Numbered from the stretch's first letter, positions 17,901 to 31,585 are shown. The stretch is DNA of 64,000 nt from Diphasiastrum complanatum (GCA_029204225.1 CM055101.1:43300927-43364926); one strand, 5' to 3'. Made by a program: numbers and translations. Notes: generated by a model not told the origin, from the sequence alone.

Positions 17901-19047
17901 GGGGGGGGGATTTAGGAAAATTAATTAATTATTTTCCTACATGAACCGTACCACGGTTCAAGGAACCGTGGTACGGTTCCGTGGGTTCTATGGTTTTCAA
18001 TAGCAATCTGTCATCTATAAGATTTCAGACACATTGTAGACATTATACATATTACATTAGATATTTATCAATATTATATCTAAAAAATGCCAAATTTTCT
18101 TTTGCCAATTCTTTCTGATTCTTTTGGAAGGGACCCAGTTCAGAACCACGATTCATGCCGATTCATCCGATTCTGAAAAGGTCGATTCTGAACCGGGTGG
18201 AAACACTAGTACAATATTGTTATTATTCAAATCTCCAGCCCTAGGAAGCTATCCAGCTTGTATCGGAAGTGACAAGCAGTCCTACGTAAATAAAGTTGGA
18301 CCTCGTCATAGACCATAGAAAGTTCCAGTATTGTTTATCACATTACTGTTCCAACTATTTTGAAATTAGATAGACCATAAAATGTATCAATCCAAACCAG
18401 ATTGGACCATTGTTTGTAAAGTAGTGATTTGGTAATTTGAAAGAGTCCATGGTTGGGGCATGGTCCAATTAAAAGTTCTGACTTGTCTTGCATGCTCGAC
18501 AATAGAATGAAAAAGAAGTCCTGACTGCAAGGATCTCTTGTACATGTTACTGTTTCTTGGTATTTGAGCTCACCATGGAAAAATTAGATGATTGAACTTC
18601 ATATTATAGCGATTAAGAAAGTTCTTATCAGCATACTGTAATCAAGTAAAGTATTTGGCAATTGCATTGCTCAAATTGTTTAGGTACCAACTAGTTATTG
18701 TCAGCCACTTTAAGAAAATAAGCAATTGCTTTATTGAATGCCGTCCTAGTTTCTAGAAGTAATTTTGTTGTAGAATTGGGTGGCAAAACTGGTCCTCGGT
18801 GCCTAGGCTTCTTGGAGTCAGAAGTTTTAGTATATTTCCCGAATAAAGATTTGAGCATTGGCCTGTGTGATCTTTTGTTTTCTGTCATTTTTGTCTTTGC
18901 AATTGTAGAGCGCGCTGCCTGAATCTATTACTTGTACGTTTGCTGGTACCTGCCTGTATTTCAGCCATCAACTTTTCATCTTCACCACATTAATTGTAAA
19001 AGGAAGACAGCCATCCTTTGTTGTCGGGTCCATTCGTTGAACTTTAC

Positions 19048-19127
<80 letters not shown>

Positions 19128-22100
19128 GAGCACAGCCGGCTGGCTAGCGAGGCAAGTGACCTCAACAACCTCCTTCGCTTCCTAGCCCTCCCCTTACGCC
19201 ACCCACCTTCTAAGGTGACCGGCCAGCCACCTTGTGATCAGCTGCATAACCAGGTTTGAAGTAGATTTCCTGTGCCACCTGCTTCCAAGAACCTCTTTTC
19301 TTGTGAATAGAATTGCCTCTACAGCCGCCACTGAAATGACCTTGAGACATTGTCTCTAGCTGCGGTTGCTGTTTTGTATTTGAACAACAATGTTCTACCA
19401 TTGCTGCCAAGCGTTTTCTTTGCTTATTTTCATAATCTCTTTAGTGGGAATTTCTGACGGTCCAATTCCAACATCGTAATGTTTTCAACCATTTCAAGAT
19501 AAAATCGACCCCGATATGAACCAATTGAGTGGTGCTTCTGTGAACATATTTAAGGTTTCCAATACCTATTATACTGAAAGTGGATCTATTCGAGGCCAAT
19601 TAATGCGCGGCACGCCACATATCTATACTAGGATTCAGGGGGGGAGGGTCAAAGTTGATGAATTCTGAGCATTTTCTGATAAGGCCAACCATGTGCTAAA
19701 ACAATGACTCGCCAAGGGTGAGTTATTGCAAGAGTTCAAATGGTTGTCTGGACTTAGAATTGAACAAAGCAAATTTAAAGTGATATCATGGTGATGAACA
19801 GTGAGTACGAGGATCAATGGCATCATATATTATGATGAATGTTGATTTGATAACCAGTCTGATGGTGTTGGAACTTGGTAATCATCACTATGAGGACTAT
19901 AATGATGATGAAAAAGAATCGATGTGAGCAAAATGCTAATGAATGGTACTTGATGGCCAATGCCAGTTCCAAAGCAGAAATGAGGATAACCAGGGAATAC
20001 AGGAGAAGGGTGTGAGCAATTTGAAGCTGATGTTGATTCATTTGCAATTTTTTTTAATTTCTTTGTATTTTCTCTAGTTTCTAGAGAATTTATTGATTTC
20101 TTCACATTTTAATGCTAATATGGATGTTAAGGGCAGAATTAATATCACAAGTCCTGCTTAGAATCTTTTGATTATCATGCAAGCCATCAGCGTCTGCTTC
20201 CATGCTTCACTATTACGAGTGCTCCAAGTGGTATTTGTGCAGCCTGCTAAGTTGCATACAGATGAGAGTGAGTCTCTGTATGAAGGGATTGGAGTATTTT
20301 TCAGTTTTAAAGGATGTGATAATGAATTTTTGCTGAGGTTCAGATGTAAATGACTGGATCAATCATGAATTTTGTGAGAATACATTTGCGCAATTATTAC
20401 GATTCTCTAAGTTGTCATACACTTCACCTGTAAAATCACGTCTTTTCTCCATAATATTGCAGGTATTTCACTAAATGATGCTGCTAGTATCTCATCATCT
20501 TTGCAGCAGGTTGACCTTGCTTCTCCAAAAAGCAGGCATGTAACAAGTGAAACAGGGTTCTCTTCAGAAAAGAGTGCATCTTCAGAATGTGGCTTGCAGA
20601 ATGCACAAGACAAGATATTGGCAAACATTTCAAGGAAAAAGACCCCGTCGCTCACCGATAGGAAACTTAATCCTGATTTTTTTCGGAAAATAGAAAGCCG
20701 AAACCAAGATGATTGGCAGATTGAAGTTGCTGTTCCTCGTGGCTCCCCTTCCTCAGTAAGTAATCCTCCTAACAAAGGAATGAGTGAAGAAACTATTCAG
20801 GCTGAGGCCAATGGTGAAGAAGGGGTGATGAGGGCTAATGCTTCTGGTTACACATTGCGGAACAGAAGTGTGCCTGTTGATGGAAAGGAGAATCCGGAGC
20901 AGTGTAAAAGGCAGGAGGATGATGCTTATGAAGCAACAGATTCAGTAAAGTCAAATGGAACTTCAGAAGAAACTGCGGCCTTTAATTTCATGAGGTCTGC
21001 AGCAGATCCAGCGCAGTCTAATGCATGGCTTCGTGCTGACTTTCAGCAGCAACAACATGCTGGAAATAACCAAACATGGGATTCGACTGTTCCTTCTAAG
21101 AATTCTTCAGTCCTTACACAATCTGGAGAACATTTGACTGCAAATAGCTGTGAATTTGTTGCCATCCAGAGGCAACTTTCACAGGTTGAGCAAGAACAAT
21201 GCAACCTTATGGATATGGTTCAGGTAAGTGACTTTACTGTATATTCAACTTAGGGAGGCATTACAAACTCTTTAGAGAGCGATATTATTTCAGCTAAAGA
21301 GCAGTAATTCCCTTACTGCTATACATCGTTCAATTATCAAACTTGGAGTATTTGCTTTCAGAATTCTATTTGGGGATGAAATTGTACAAGTTTTATGTAT
21401 GCAATGTCTTGTTCAGGATTTTATTCGTAACTGTCAAGAGGGTATGCTGGGTCTGGAAGCACGAGTGCAACGGTTAGAGAGAGCTGTGGAGGACATGGCA
21501 CGTAACCTTGCTACTTCACGGTTTAGTCACGTGAACAGTGGAAATTATGTAAGTTTAGAAGCTGCTGCTGGTTGTGCTTTGCCTGGCAACTATATTGCAT
21601 GTTCTGATCCACTAAGCTCCAGATTTCAAAATACAAGTGAAAATAGTGCTAGTTTTCCACAAAGACTTCTTGCATATGGTGGCATGACATCGGTTGGAAG
21701 AGGTGGAAGAGAGTTTTCGTCCAGGACTATGGAGATGGGTCCTGAGATGTGGAATGACCCCGCTGGGCGTGTTCTCCAGACAGCCCTTACTGGACAATAT
21801 CGCTCTGAAAACCACTCGAATCTTCAAAGGAGTCACTTGATGGCTTTTGATGATTCCATCAAGGATTCAAGAGCGATCCACATTGAAGGGGAGCCACCAC
21901 TAACCAGAAGAACTTGGGAGAGGGGATCTGGCAGTATCCGTTTGGGAGAAGGCCCTTCTGCCAGAAGTGTTTGGCAGGCGTCAAAGGATGAGGCTACTCT
22001 TGCAGCTATAAGAGTAGCTGGGGGAGATCCTAGAGCAACAATACTGGAAATTGAGAAAAAGTCAGCCTCCAATTTTGGATTGAATGCGTCCGAGAGGATT

Positions 22101-22717
22101 TCAGAAGCCTTGCAGTGCCAGACGGCAGAGCCAGGAAACGGTTCTTCATGGGTTCTTTGGAGTCAGGTTATGGAGGATCTTCATTTGGGAGACATTGATT
22201 CGGCATATGAACAAGTACTCTGTGCTGGGGATGAGCTTTTACTAGTGCGGTTGATGGGCAAAACTGGTCCTGTTTTGGACCAGCTTTCTGGTGGTACAGT
22301 GTCAGAGGTGTTGCACTCTGTTACACTATTTGTGCAACAGCAGAGCTTCCTTGATTGTGTTCTTCCTTGGGTACAGCAGGTAGTCTTCTTAAATATTGTC
22401 ATTATTCTGCGGCAACAAATTTGCAATGCTATATTTATTTCTAGCAGGCTCTATTCATTCTGATATCTTAATCAAAATCTCTTTTGCTGCTTTATTTATG
22501 GCAATGTATGAATATGCAGGTGCTTGATTTGATTAGAACAAATGGACCTGACTATTTGAATGTGACAACTGATATAAAGAAGGAGCTAGTTTTGGCTCTA
22601 CACGAAGGATCGACGATGGACCATTCGGAAAGCCTTCTTGCAATCACGATGCTGAAGTTAGCTCGGAAGCTGGGGATTTCTTGGTCAATTGACTCAGATA
22701 GGAACTCAGAATCTTGA
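14932..22717 (+). CDS. TOR1L: TORTIFOLIA1/SPIRAL2-like microtubule-associated protein
   Basis: Predicted exons are 14932-15591, 16007-16201, 16369-16456, (candidate 16849-16989), 20463-21223, 21417-22379 and 22520-22717. All junctions are GT-AG and keep frame, giving 954 residues, or 1001 with the candidate exon. The ATG at 14932 is the first in frame before the conserved N-terminal helices. Residues 1 to about 310 form HEAT-type helical repeats (LNKLADRDT, VSVILNCLYD, RDACVDTMG, SDWATRKAAADTL, YRFDKVKPVRDSM), which in this family bind microtubules. A Ser-rich, probably disordered stretch follows. Exon 5 starts with a coiled coil (LEARVQRLERAVEDMARN), and the last 200 or so residues match the family's C-terminal domain (LGDIDSAYEQVL, LVRLMGKTGPVLDQLSGG, CVLPWVQQVLDLI). 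Arabidopsis TOR1/SPR2 controls cortical microtubule dynamics and helical growth, so a cytoplasmic, microtubule-bound role is inferred. The gene looks intact. Confidence 0.93.
16849..16989 (+). CDS. candidate extra exon inside intron 3 of the TORTIFOLIA1-like gene
   Basis: A pyrimidine-rich acceptor (CTCTCTCCCCTGTAG) precedes 16849 and a strong donor (CACT then GTAAGT) follows 16989. The segment is 141 bp, open throughout, and enters and leaves in phase 1, exactly the phase that exon 3 leaves and exon 4 needs. It would add 47 acidic residues including five cysteines (DEDGCIYCKN near its end). The chance of both good splice sites, an open frame and matching phase coinciding is modest, so a constitutive or alternative exon is likely, but no known domain confirms it. 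Confidence 0.6.
17281..17403. repeat. two-copy direct repeat, period 84 bp
   Basis: The phrase ACGATTCTTTG, then CTTGGCTTTTCAATGTTCT and ATTTGT, occurs at 17281 and again at 17365. Extra ACGATTCTTTG copies lie at about 17259 and 17342. The cluster is within the long intron and may be the subterminal part of a small transposon. Confidence 0.7.
17606..17990. repeat. GAACCGT/ACGGTTC palindrome cluster with a 17 bp hairpin
   Basis: GAACCGT and its complement occur many times at 17606-17690 and again at 17943-17980. In the second group GAACCGTACCACGGTTC (17943-17959) is followed after 3 bases by its exact reverse complement (17963-17979). Related GATTCTGAACCG words recur at about 18190. The arrangement resembles the ends of a small non-autonomous DNA transposon, but no target duplication could be fixed. 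Confidence 0.65.
19052..19130. repeat. (GA)n microsatellite in the long intron
   Basis: A GA dinucleotide run of about 79 bp, interrupted once by C at 19115. It is the third of four GA/CT tracts and the only one inside a gene. Arg-Glu frames through it are not genes. Confidence 0.97.
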
Positions 22718-25700
22718 GCTGACAAGTTTGCAAAATTGGATTGGACAAAAGTTTTCACTATGGAATATTGATGTCTTCAGTGTCCGAATTTTGAGGCTTT
22801 TGAAAATGTTTTCTGTAGCTGAAATCTTGTTTATTTGTATAAGCCTTTTTTGATAACCTGAAGTTTACAGTATTGGCACTTTGTTAATTGAAAGACATTG
22901 TGTTTGCCATTCTTTTACTCACAGGGGTTTAGTTGTCCAAAGAAACATTCTAGACATTTGGATTCTACACCTTGAATGTATGTTCATGAGAATGAGTGTC
23001 CCCAGCTTTGGCACACGAGGACATCTCCATATTCCATGTAGCCAACCATTGATAGCTTTATATTGAGAACTGTCTTCTATTTTGAATGCACTTTTGCCTC
23101 TTCACGTGAGGCTCCCGAAGACTTTGCTTAGTTTACTGCAAGTCATGGTGATAAGATTTAATTTTGCTGTTTTGAAATGATATTTTTGACAGTTTTTTAT
23201 ATACTATACACTAGTTTCTCATTTTCGGCATATATCTATAAATTTTGGATATGGGATCATGGCAGAGCTAACTTAGCACGAACCCAACTGAGTAAAAATG
23301 TCAGTAGCTCTGGTCCATTAAGCATGCCAAGCCTAGAGAGGCCCTTTTTGAGCACTCATCTTTGTTAAATCACGTATGGAGCAAAAAAGAGGCCCTTTTT
23401 AAAGTCCCAAAGGCCCTAATGATTGGCATGTGATCAGGCTTGGAGATGGATGAGGTCCCAGACTCGAAGGGTAGCTCTTAAATTTAGAGCTACTGGCTGT
23501 CAGCAACCATGATGGAGTCTAGAAGCTTGCATGTTGGATCATGGAGATAAGCACAAATTTTGCTACAACTGTAGTGCTAATTTGAAAAAGACAAACCGAG
23601 TTATGTATAGGGCCTATCCTTAACAAATCTAGAGCATTTTGTAGATAAAAAGCATCTTGGAATCATTTCAATCCCTAACATTTGGATTATCAAAACTCCA
23701 GCACCAAGGACTAGGCTGCTATCAATCTTGTGACATACAAAAGGTGTCATTAAATCTCAATCTGAGCCTCATGAGTTGTAGTCGAATGCTACGACTTGAT
23801 CCAGATTGAACTTGCGTGGCCGATTTTCTGAAAACTATCACATTGAGGAGACTTACTGGGCATGACTATTGACTCTGACTAATCTTGTTTATGAAAGAAA
23901 GAAATTCAATAGGAAACTTGAGATGATATTGACAGGCCAAACCAATGATTTATTATCGGTATACAAAAAAGGAGAATCTTGTCAATTGATTCCTAGCTTG
24001 ACTGAATCAAGCATGTTATTGCTTGCAAACACAAATTGACGAGCTCTACACTCAAAGCAACTATGCTGGCTCTGATACCAAATGAAGCAACTCAACTCTC
24101 TAGGTATCATGTGTTTCATTAAGTCCTTTCATAGCATGTTCTTCATATATAAACTTATTGAATAAAAAAATTGAGACTTTGATTCTAAGCTATTGTTGAA
24201 GAAGAAATGATGTGTTGAGCATGGAGAGGAGTTGATTGAACTTTGATACTTCAACATGTGCCTATGTATCACCATGTTTTCTATTGTATGTTTTTTTTAG
24301 GGTTGTCTACTATCCAAAATCTTATATGACCATAAAACATGCCCATTTCAAAAAGTCAATTTGGATTTCTATAGAGATAGATACTTGCATTCAAAGTTGC
24401 CTATGTTATATGTTGGAAGGTAATGTTAGAATTTGGAGGCAAATTTGGAGGCACCATGTATGATAAAAGAATCATAGCAATTCACTACGCGTGTGCTCAT
24501 GAAGGAATGGCAACACTAAAAGACAACATAAATCCATTGTGTAAATGCAATTACATTCAAAATTGAAGTATCAAATAAGTACATTTATTACACAACTTGG
24601 CGATGCCCAAGCAACACAAATGCCCTAGATAGTTTGAACTACTTAGAAGTCTAGAACAAGTGGATTTCAAATGAGCTCGATTTGGGTCAGCGGTCCCGTT
24701 GTTTGGGCTTTTTTTGGTTTTTGAAGTTTGGGATTAGTTTGAGTATCTCATGCTATTTTGAGCTAAAAAAAACTTGCCTCTAGATTTTGTATATTGGAGT
24801 ATTTTCAAAGTTAAATTCCCTCTAAATGGAATATTTTTTTTTAATAAGCCATTAAAGTCACAAATGCATATATGCAACTCTCACTTTGTAGATTAATTAA
24901 CATAATCAAGTTTTGATGGTTCTATACTCCATTGTGTCTCAAAAAGTAAGAATCAACTAAGTGTGCTTGGACACAAAAGTGTGCTTAAAACAACATTGGT
25001 GTTCAGAGCTCCATTTCAAAGAGAGGTTCAAGAAATTCTTAGTTGGTAAACTTGGTTCAATTTGTTTGTTGAAGCAAACATTGCCATAACTAGCACTCCT
25101 ACATAGTTTGACTCCAAAAACAAACATTTAAGAAAATCTGTAGTTGCAAAATGCTGTTGGAACTTTTGATAAAGATTTGTTAATAAAGTTATTGTTGGTT
25201 GGTATGATAAAGACATTGTCTTGTTCTTCACCATTGTGATCAATACTGTATGATAATAATTTTAAGGGAACTAGTTGGTTTTCAATCATTAAGAATGATT
25301 CTAATGATTGCTTGCCAATTATGCCATCAATACAACACCTAGATGTTTCATGGTCAAAACTAATCAAAAGTGACATTTTTTTGGCTATAAATGAACAATA
25401 AGTTAGTATTGAGCAAAACCGAAATGCTTTGATTTGAATGTTGATCTTTTTGGTTGTAATTAAGCCTTTGAGTGTACTTTCATGAGGTTAACATCCATTA
25501 GAACATACAAAAAAGTCAAAGTTTGGTTAAAAAACATGGTTATGAAAATTTCACATTTTTTCTATATGTAGAGTCGATAGCTATGCCATAAACTTTTCAT
25601 GCACAATTTATGGGATGGTTAGAGGCTGTTCAGTAGCTATGGAGAGTAAGTATGAGTCGTGGAGTTTGAACGAAGCTCAAAAAAATAGTGTTTTTTTATG

Positions 25701-26585
25701 GTCTTTTGGACATCTGATGTGCCAATTCTCTCATCTCTTTGTTGGAGGAGCTTATATAGGTCATTTAGTATGCCTTTGAACCTTTGAAACAAGTTATTGT
25801 ACACCTATTATGATTGCTTGAGGCTTGTGCACCAAAGCGGTGAAGTTGCATGCATGGGCACCCTCCAAGAAAGTGATTTTTGCTTTGTTATATCATATGC
25901 TATAGATCTGAACCAGATTGAAGCCTCGTTTGACCTCTACAAAGTATTTAGAAGTTGTTGATGATAACTCTGAGACCATGGGAAGCATACAAGTCGTTGC
26001 CTCTTGTTGATCTCACTTCACTCTGTATTGTGCTCAATAGTGTCCAATTTGGTGCCTTGTAGCCAAAGTTATCGTCGTCGGAAGTTTGGCAATTTTTAGA
26101 GCAAAAGTTGACAAAATCTTGAAATTGTTCTAATTGCATGTCAAAAAGTAAGCAATAGGTTGATTTTTTTTATGAAAAATTATTTTCATGTCAGCCTATA
26201 TGTTTTGTGTGAAAAAAGTACAAAAAGTATCCTAATCTGGAACATAGCACAATGAGTTATAATATTTTAGGATATGAATAAAATACTTGAATACAATTTT
26301 GTAAAATTCTTTCAGAAAACTAAAAATTACAGTTTGGAAGACAATTTACTAAAAAGCAATAATTATGTAAGGAATTATTGCATGTCAGTTTGATCGATTT
26401 TGGGCATGCCAGAATTCATGACGACTTAGAATTGTTTGGCAATGAAACTAGGCATCATGAATGGTTTCTATGGCATATGTAATAAAAAGTTTTGAAATTT
26501 CACAATATGATGCTTATTCTTGTCATGTCCATTTTGGATATTTCCTTAAACGTATCTAAAATATATTTTTTAAAGTTCTTAACTC
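22718..26585. other. gene-free region after the TORTIFOLIA1-like gene
   Basis: The first few hundred bases are presumably the 3' untranslated region. Beyond that the DNA is AT-rich without a domain-bearing frame. The only element-like sign is the primer-site match at 24069-24080. The stretch ends at AACTC, the target duplication of the next copia element. Confidence 0.45.
24069..24080 (-). other. isolated copia-type primer-binding-site match
   Basis: GCTCTGATACCA is the complement of the initiator-Met tRNA primer site, identical to the one in the 6.6-12.1 kb element. A decayed or truncated minus-strand LTR could start just to its right (about 24081), but no matching second repeat or coding remnant was found in the window. 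Confidence 0.3.
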
Positions 26586-26850
26586 TGTCAACAATCAGAA
26601 ATGCAACATCAAGCATTCACAATAAGCAATCACCAAGTAGGGAGACGGAAGAAGAACACGCAATATCACTCTATCACACACTAACACCTACTGAATGTAA
26701 AATGTACATATAAACCCTGACCCTGATAGAGAGGGAGAACCTAGGCGTAGACTACTAGACTAGCCTACGGCTAGTTACAGCTAGTAATAAAGTACATCGT
26801 AAATAATAACTAGGAAGTGTAACAATGAAGTTTATCATTGATTTCTAACA
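26586..26850 (-). repeat. 3' LTR of the 26.6-31.9 kb copia element
   Basis: It runs from TGTCAACAATCAG to TTTCTAACA and is preceded by AACTC. It is nearly identical to 31586-31851. Confidence 0.95.
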
Positions 26851-29800
26851 CTCTCCCTCAATGATAAAATTACATTCTTCTATTCCTAGTAGAGTACAAA
26901 ACTTTTCAAATTTACATCTACCTAATGACTTAGTATAAATATCTGCCACTTGATCTTCAGATTTACAGAAAACAAGATCAATGGCTCCATCAAGAATTTT
27001 CTCTCGAACAAAATGATAATGTATTTCAATGTGCTTGGTTCGAGCATGTAAAACTGGATTTTTGGCAAGGTGAATGCAACTTTGATTGTCGCAAGATATG
27101 GTAGTCGCATCCACCTGTGGTTGACCTAAATCTACAAGCAATCTTCGTAACCATACCGCTTCTTGTGCAGCATTGCTGAGTGCTCGATATTCAGCTTCCG
27201 TCGAGGATAAGGCTACTGTATGATGCTTTTTGCTGCTCCATGAAACTGCAGCTGTATGTACCATAACTGAATGTATGACCACTGGTAGACCTTCTGTCAT
27301 CAATATTACCTGCCCAATCAGCATTTGTATATCCTATCAATATTGGCGCTTCAGGCTGATCATACTTCAAACCAAAATTCAATGTCCCTCGAATGTATCT
27401 GAGAATACATTTAGTAGACTTCCAGTGTGTTTGACTAGGATCTTGCATAAATTGACTAACAACACCAACAACATAAGAAATATCAGGTTGTGTGTGTGTC
27501 AAATAAATCAAACTACCCACCAGTTGTCTATACAAATAAGCCTCCACTTTCTCAAATTCATCATATGTAGTAAGCTTCATGTTGACATCCATAGGTGTAC
27601 TCAAAGGCTTACAATCTTGCATATTGAACTTATAAAACAAATCTCGTGCATATTTGCTTTGTGTAAGAAAGACCACGTTTTCCTTTTGCCATACTTCAAT
27701 GCCAAGACAATAGTGCATCAATCCTAGATCGCTCATGTCAAAAGCATTGGAAAGATCTGATATGATTTCATCAACTAAGCTCTCATTACTTCCCGTAATA
27801 ATCAAATCATCCACGTACAACACAATGAACACTATATCTGAATCTTGCCTTAGAATGTAAAGATTAGGATCAACATCACTCTTTACCATTCCCCTTCGCT
27901 TAAAGTGTTCATCAATACAAGAGTACCACGCCCGTGGTGCTTGCTTCAATCCATAAATAGCTTTGTTGAGCTTACAAACAAGGTGCTCTCTCCCTGGTTC
28001 AATAAATCCTTGAGGTTGTACTAAGTACACCTCTTCATCCAGCACTCCATTAAGAAAAGCAGATTTAACATCCATTTGTTGGATCTTCCAACCATGGAAA
28101 GCAAAAATAGCAATGACAGAACATATAGTTATCATCTTAGCTACGGGTGCGAAGGTTTCCTCAAAATCAATACCTTCCTGCTGCTCAAATCCTCTCTCAA
28201 CCAACCGTGCTTTGTATTTGTTGAGTTGCCCATCAGTTCTAAATTTGATTTTGTATATCCATTTGCAAGTGATAGGCGTCTTACCATCAGGTAACTCAAC
28301 CAAGAAGTCCTATTTTTTGATATAGCTTCCATTTCTATTTCCATAGCTTCACACCACTCCTCGTGCTCCTTTGCTTTATCAAAAGTTTTTGGTTCTTGAG
28401 CCTTGAGCACAAAACCCATTAGGGCTAGATTCATCTCTAATCTTGCAGCAAGTTTTCAATTTCTACTTGATCTTCTAAGCTCTCCATGCTCACTAGATTC
28501 GGGAGTATCTCCCTTCTTTGCACCATCTGTGACTGATAAGTACCATTTAGGTACTCTCTTGGGAATTTCAGCATCAGGCTTGCCTTTGTCCAATGGATTT
28601 TCTATATTTAAAATCCACTTCCTTCTTGACCTGTACTTTCGCTCTCTCATCAAAAGCTTCAGTGATTACTTCAGATTGTTCACCTCGGCCCATCTCGTCA
28701 AATGTAGCATTCCTAGAAATTACAAACTTCTGTGCATTTGTGTCATACATCCTGTATGCCTTGGCCTTCTCATCGTATCCAAGAAAAATACACTTGATAG
28801 CTTTTGCATCTAATTTCCTTCGTTTCTCATCAGGAATATGAGCATAAGCATTACAACCAAATACTCTCAAATGAGAAATATTAGGTCTCTTTCTAGTAAC
28901 AGCTTCATGAGGTGTCTTACCTTCCATGAATTTTGTAGGACACCGATTTAGGATGTGCGTAGCTGTGCTACAAGCTTCTACCCAAAAGGTGTTTGGCAGA
29001 CCCTTGCTTTCGCCCTGGCCATCTCAACGATAGATCTGTTCTTTCGTTCTGCAACTCCATTTTGCTGTGGTGAATAAAGTGTTGTAGTCTGCCTCTTGAT
29101 CCCTTGATCTTTGCAGAAATCAATAAATTCTATCGAAAAATACTCACCACCTCCATCAGATCTCAAAGTTTTGATGCAACATCCTGTTTACTTTTCAACT
29201 AATGCCTTGAATTCCCTGAACTTAGCAAAAGCATCTGATTTCTTGCTTATGAAATAAATCCAAATGCATCTACTATAATCATCAATGAAGGTGATAAAGT
29301 AATAGTAGCCACTAAGAGATCTAGTCTGCATAGGTCCACATAGATCACTGTGGACAAGATCTAGGATGCCACTGGCTCTCCTTGCTCCATTTTTGGGAAA
29401 ATTCTCTCTATGTTGTTTTCCCAAAATGCAACTTTCACAAATTTTTCCTTCAAAAGAAATATCAGGCAATCCTATAACTAGATTACCTCTTTTGAGAATC
29501 TATAAACTTTGAGCACTAATATGACCGAATCATTGATGCCAAAGATTACTTCGACTATCAAACCGTGCTTACCATAGCTTGATTTCTTGAGTTCTGAAAA
29601 CCACTCTTTCCTTGAAGTCATGTGCTTGAGTTCTGAAAACCACTCTTTCCTTGAAGTCATGTGCTTGGACGCACCACTATTAATGTACCAGGTATCCTTG
29701 GCTTCATCACTTGTCATTAATGCTGTAATGAACAAGTTTGAACTCTTACCTGTATTATCTTCATATTGATCATCATCGTATTGATGTTGATCAACATAAT

Positions 29801-30804
29801 TGTCTTCATAATAATCATCATCAACTTGATGTTGATCAGCATAATTGCCCGCTTGCCATTTGCCTTTTCTTTGTTCTATCTCCTTCTATTTCTTGAAGCA
29901 TTCACGCTCCCAATGGCCAGGTTTGTTGCAATACCTACAATTTCTAGGTTTATTTTGCTTGGAATAGCCGCATCCTTGACCTCGGCCTTGATTCCAATTG
30001 CCTCAATTTGGGCCATCATTGGATTGTTCTTGAAATTGTTGAAACGATCCATGATATGAGTTTCCACCTCTTGATTGGTGTCTTCCACGACCAAATCTGC
30101 CAACACGTCCTCTCACTGCAAGAGCTTGATCAAATCCCCTTTTGCGATGACTCAAGTTCTCTTGACGTTGTTCTTCTTGCAAAAGCAATCCACCTAACTC
30201 TTCATAGGTTGGAAGATTTTCTCGTGTGGATATACTTGTCACAAACATTTGATGTGACTCACTCAAACTATTCAATGTCAATTGCACGATCTCACGATCC
30301 TGTACTTGCTCTCCAACTGCTGCTAATTGATCACGAATCTCTTTGATTTTCAGTAGGTGATCAACAACAGTTGCACCATCATCTATCCGCAATGTGTGCA
30401 GCTTCGTCTTCAAGAATAGCACTCGAGATGTGTTTGTGGTCTCAAACAATGCCTTCAACGTATCCCATGCTTTTTTTGGTCCTTCTGATCCAAAATGTAG
30501 GGAATAATTGCATCTCTAACTGATAAGTTGATGACATTTTGTGCTTTCCGTTTTCTCTTGTCAAATGCCCGCTGATCTTCTTCAATCACTGGCCTTGTCT
30601 CTTCACCTGTCACGATCTCCCATAGCTCCTTTTCCATCAAAATGTTTTCAGTTTGAATTTCCAAACTGCATAGTTGTCGGCTCCTTCCAATTTGCTTGAC
30701 TCCTTGAGGACACTCTCACTTAGAGTTGCCATTATTGAACAGATGAGTCCAGATCAAGTAATTTATCACACCACAGAACTGTATATTTTTCTGGTTATAC
30801 ACCT

Positions 30805-31047
30805 GATATCGGAATGGAGTGCGAAAGTACGGCTGCCTAGGATCCTCTTTAACTTGTGCGCGTGGATCCGATATTGGAGCATGCGATATCGGACTGGAGC
30901 GCGGATGTACAACTGCTCGGAATTCTCTTTAGCTCGTGCGCTTGAATCCGATATCGATACGGACAATATCGGATTGGAGCGCGGATGTACGACTGCTCGG
31001 GTTTTTCTTCAGCTAGCGCGCTTGGATCCGATATTGGTACGGATATA
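30805..31047. repeat. 80 bp tandem repeat in the copia leader
   Basis: Three successive units start at 30805, 30885 and about 30965. Each opens with (G/A)ATATCGG and closes with GGATCCGATAT(T/C) or a close variant, so every unit boundary is a near palindrome around CCGATATCGG. The shared core reads GGAGCGCGGATGTAC with small changes. The array lies between the primer-binding site and gag of the young copia element. Confidence 0.85.
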
Positions 31048-31585
31048 AAAAGGAGAGAATATAAGAACTTTCAGAGGGAATATTCCAGATTCCCTACTTT
31101 GGCGCGGCGGCTACGCCTCCTCCTCTTTGCTTAGATTTCGAAACGAGTGATCGTTCAAACAAACAGATATTAGTAATGTGAAAGGTATGAAGCCTCAAAG
31201 CTCTAAATGACAGTATTAGACACTGTTTGGTGTGATTTGCCATATCCCAAACAAACAAATGAGAGATTTCTTGGCACAACTCTCTGACAAATGACACTTT
31301 TCACAAAGACTAAAAAAAATATTGTAAAACTTTTCCCACTCAACAGATTTTCAATCTATCTACTGCTGCCCTGGCCTTTCCGATGCCTCCAGGACTGTGT
31401 CTTCATTCCCCACTAATAACTGTGAGCTCCAAAACCTGCAAAATACATCAAGAAGGATTTCTTCCTGCCGTTTTTGTCTCTCCAAGCTTTCACCTCCTGT
31501 GGAGGACTTTCTCACTTCGTTGTGGACCCTGTGACAAGCTGTATGCACTGATCAGGCATGCAGGACTATCGTAGGTCTGATACCA

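Larger units (their letters stand above)
16990..20462. other. long intron of the TORTIFOLIA1-like gene, repeat-bearing
   Basis: Intron sequence between the candidate exon (or exon 3) and exon 4. It holds an 84 bp-period repeat at 17281-17403, GAACCGT-type palindromes at 17606-17990 and a GA tract at 19052-19130, with no coding region that adds to the host gene. At about 4 kb this intron is ten or more times longer than the other four, which suggests growth by repeat insertion. Confidence 0.75.

Noticed and set aside
27230-27727. Plus-strand open frames opposite copia pol (also 10131-10502, 28403-28813 and 30008-30346)
   Set aside because: They lie antisense to recognised reverse transcriptase, gag or integrase and have no family signature.
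30805-31047. CRISPR-like array
   Set aside because: The three 80 bp units are contiguous tandem copies without repeat-spacer structure and lie in a plant retroelement leader.
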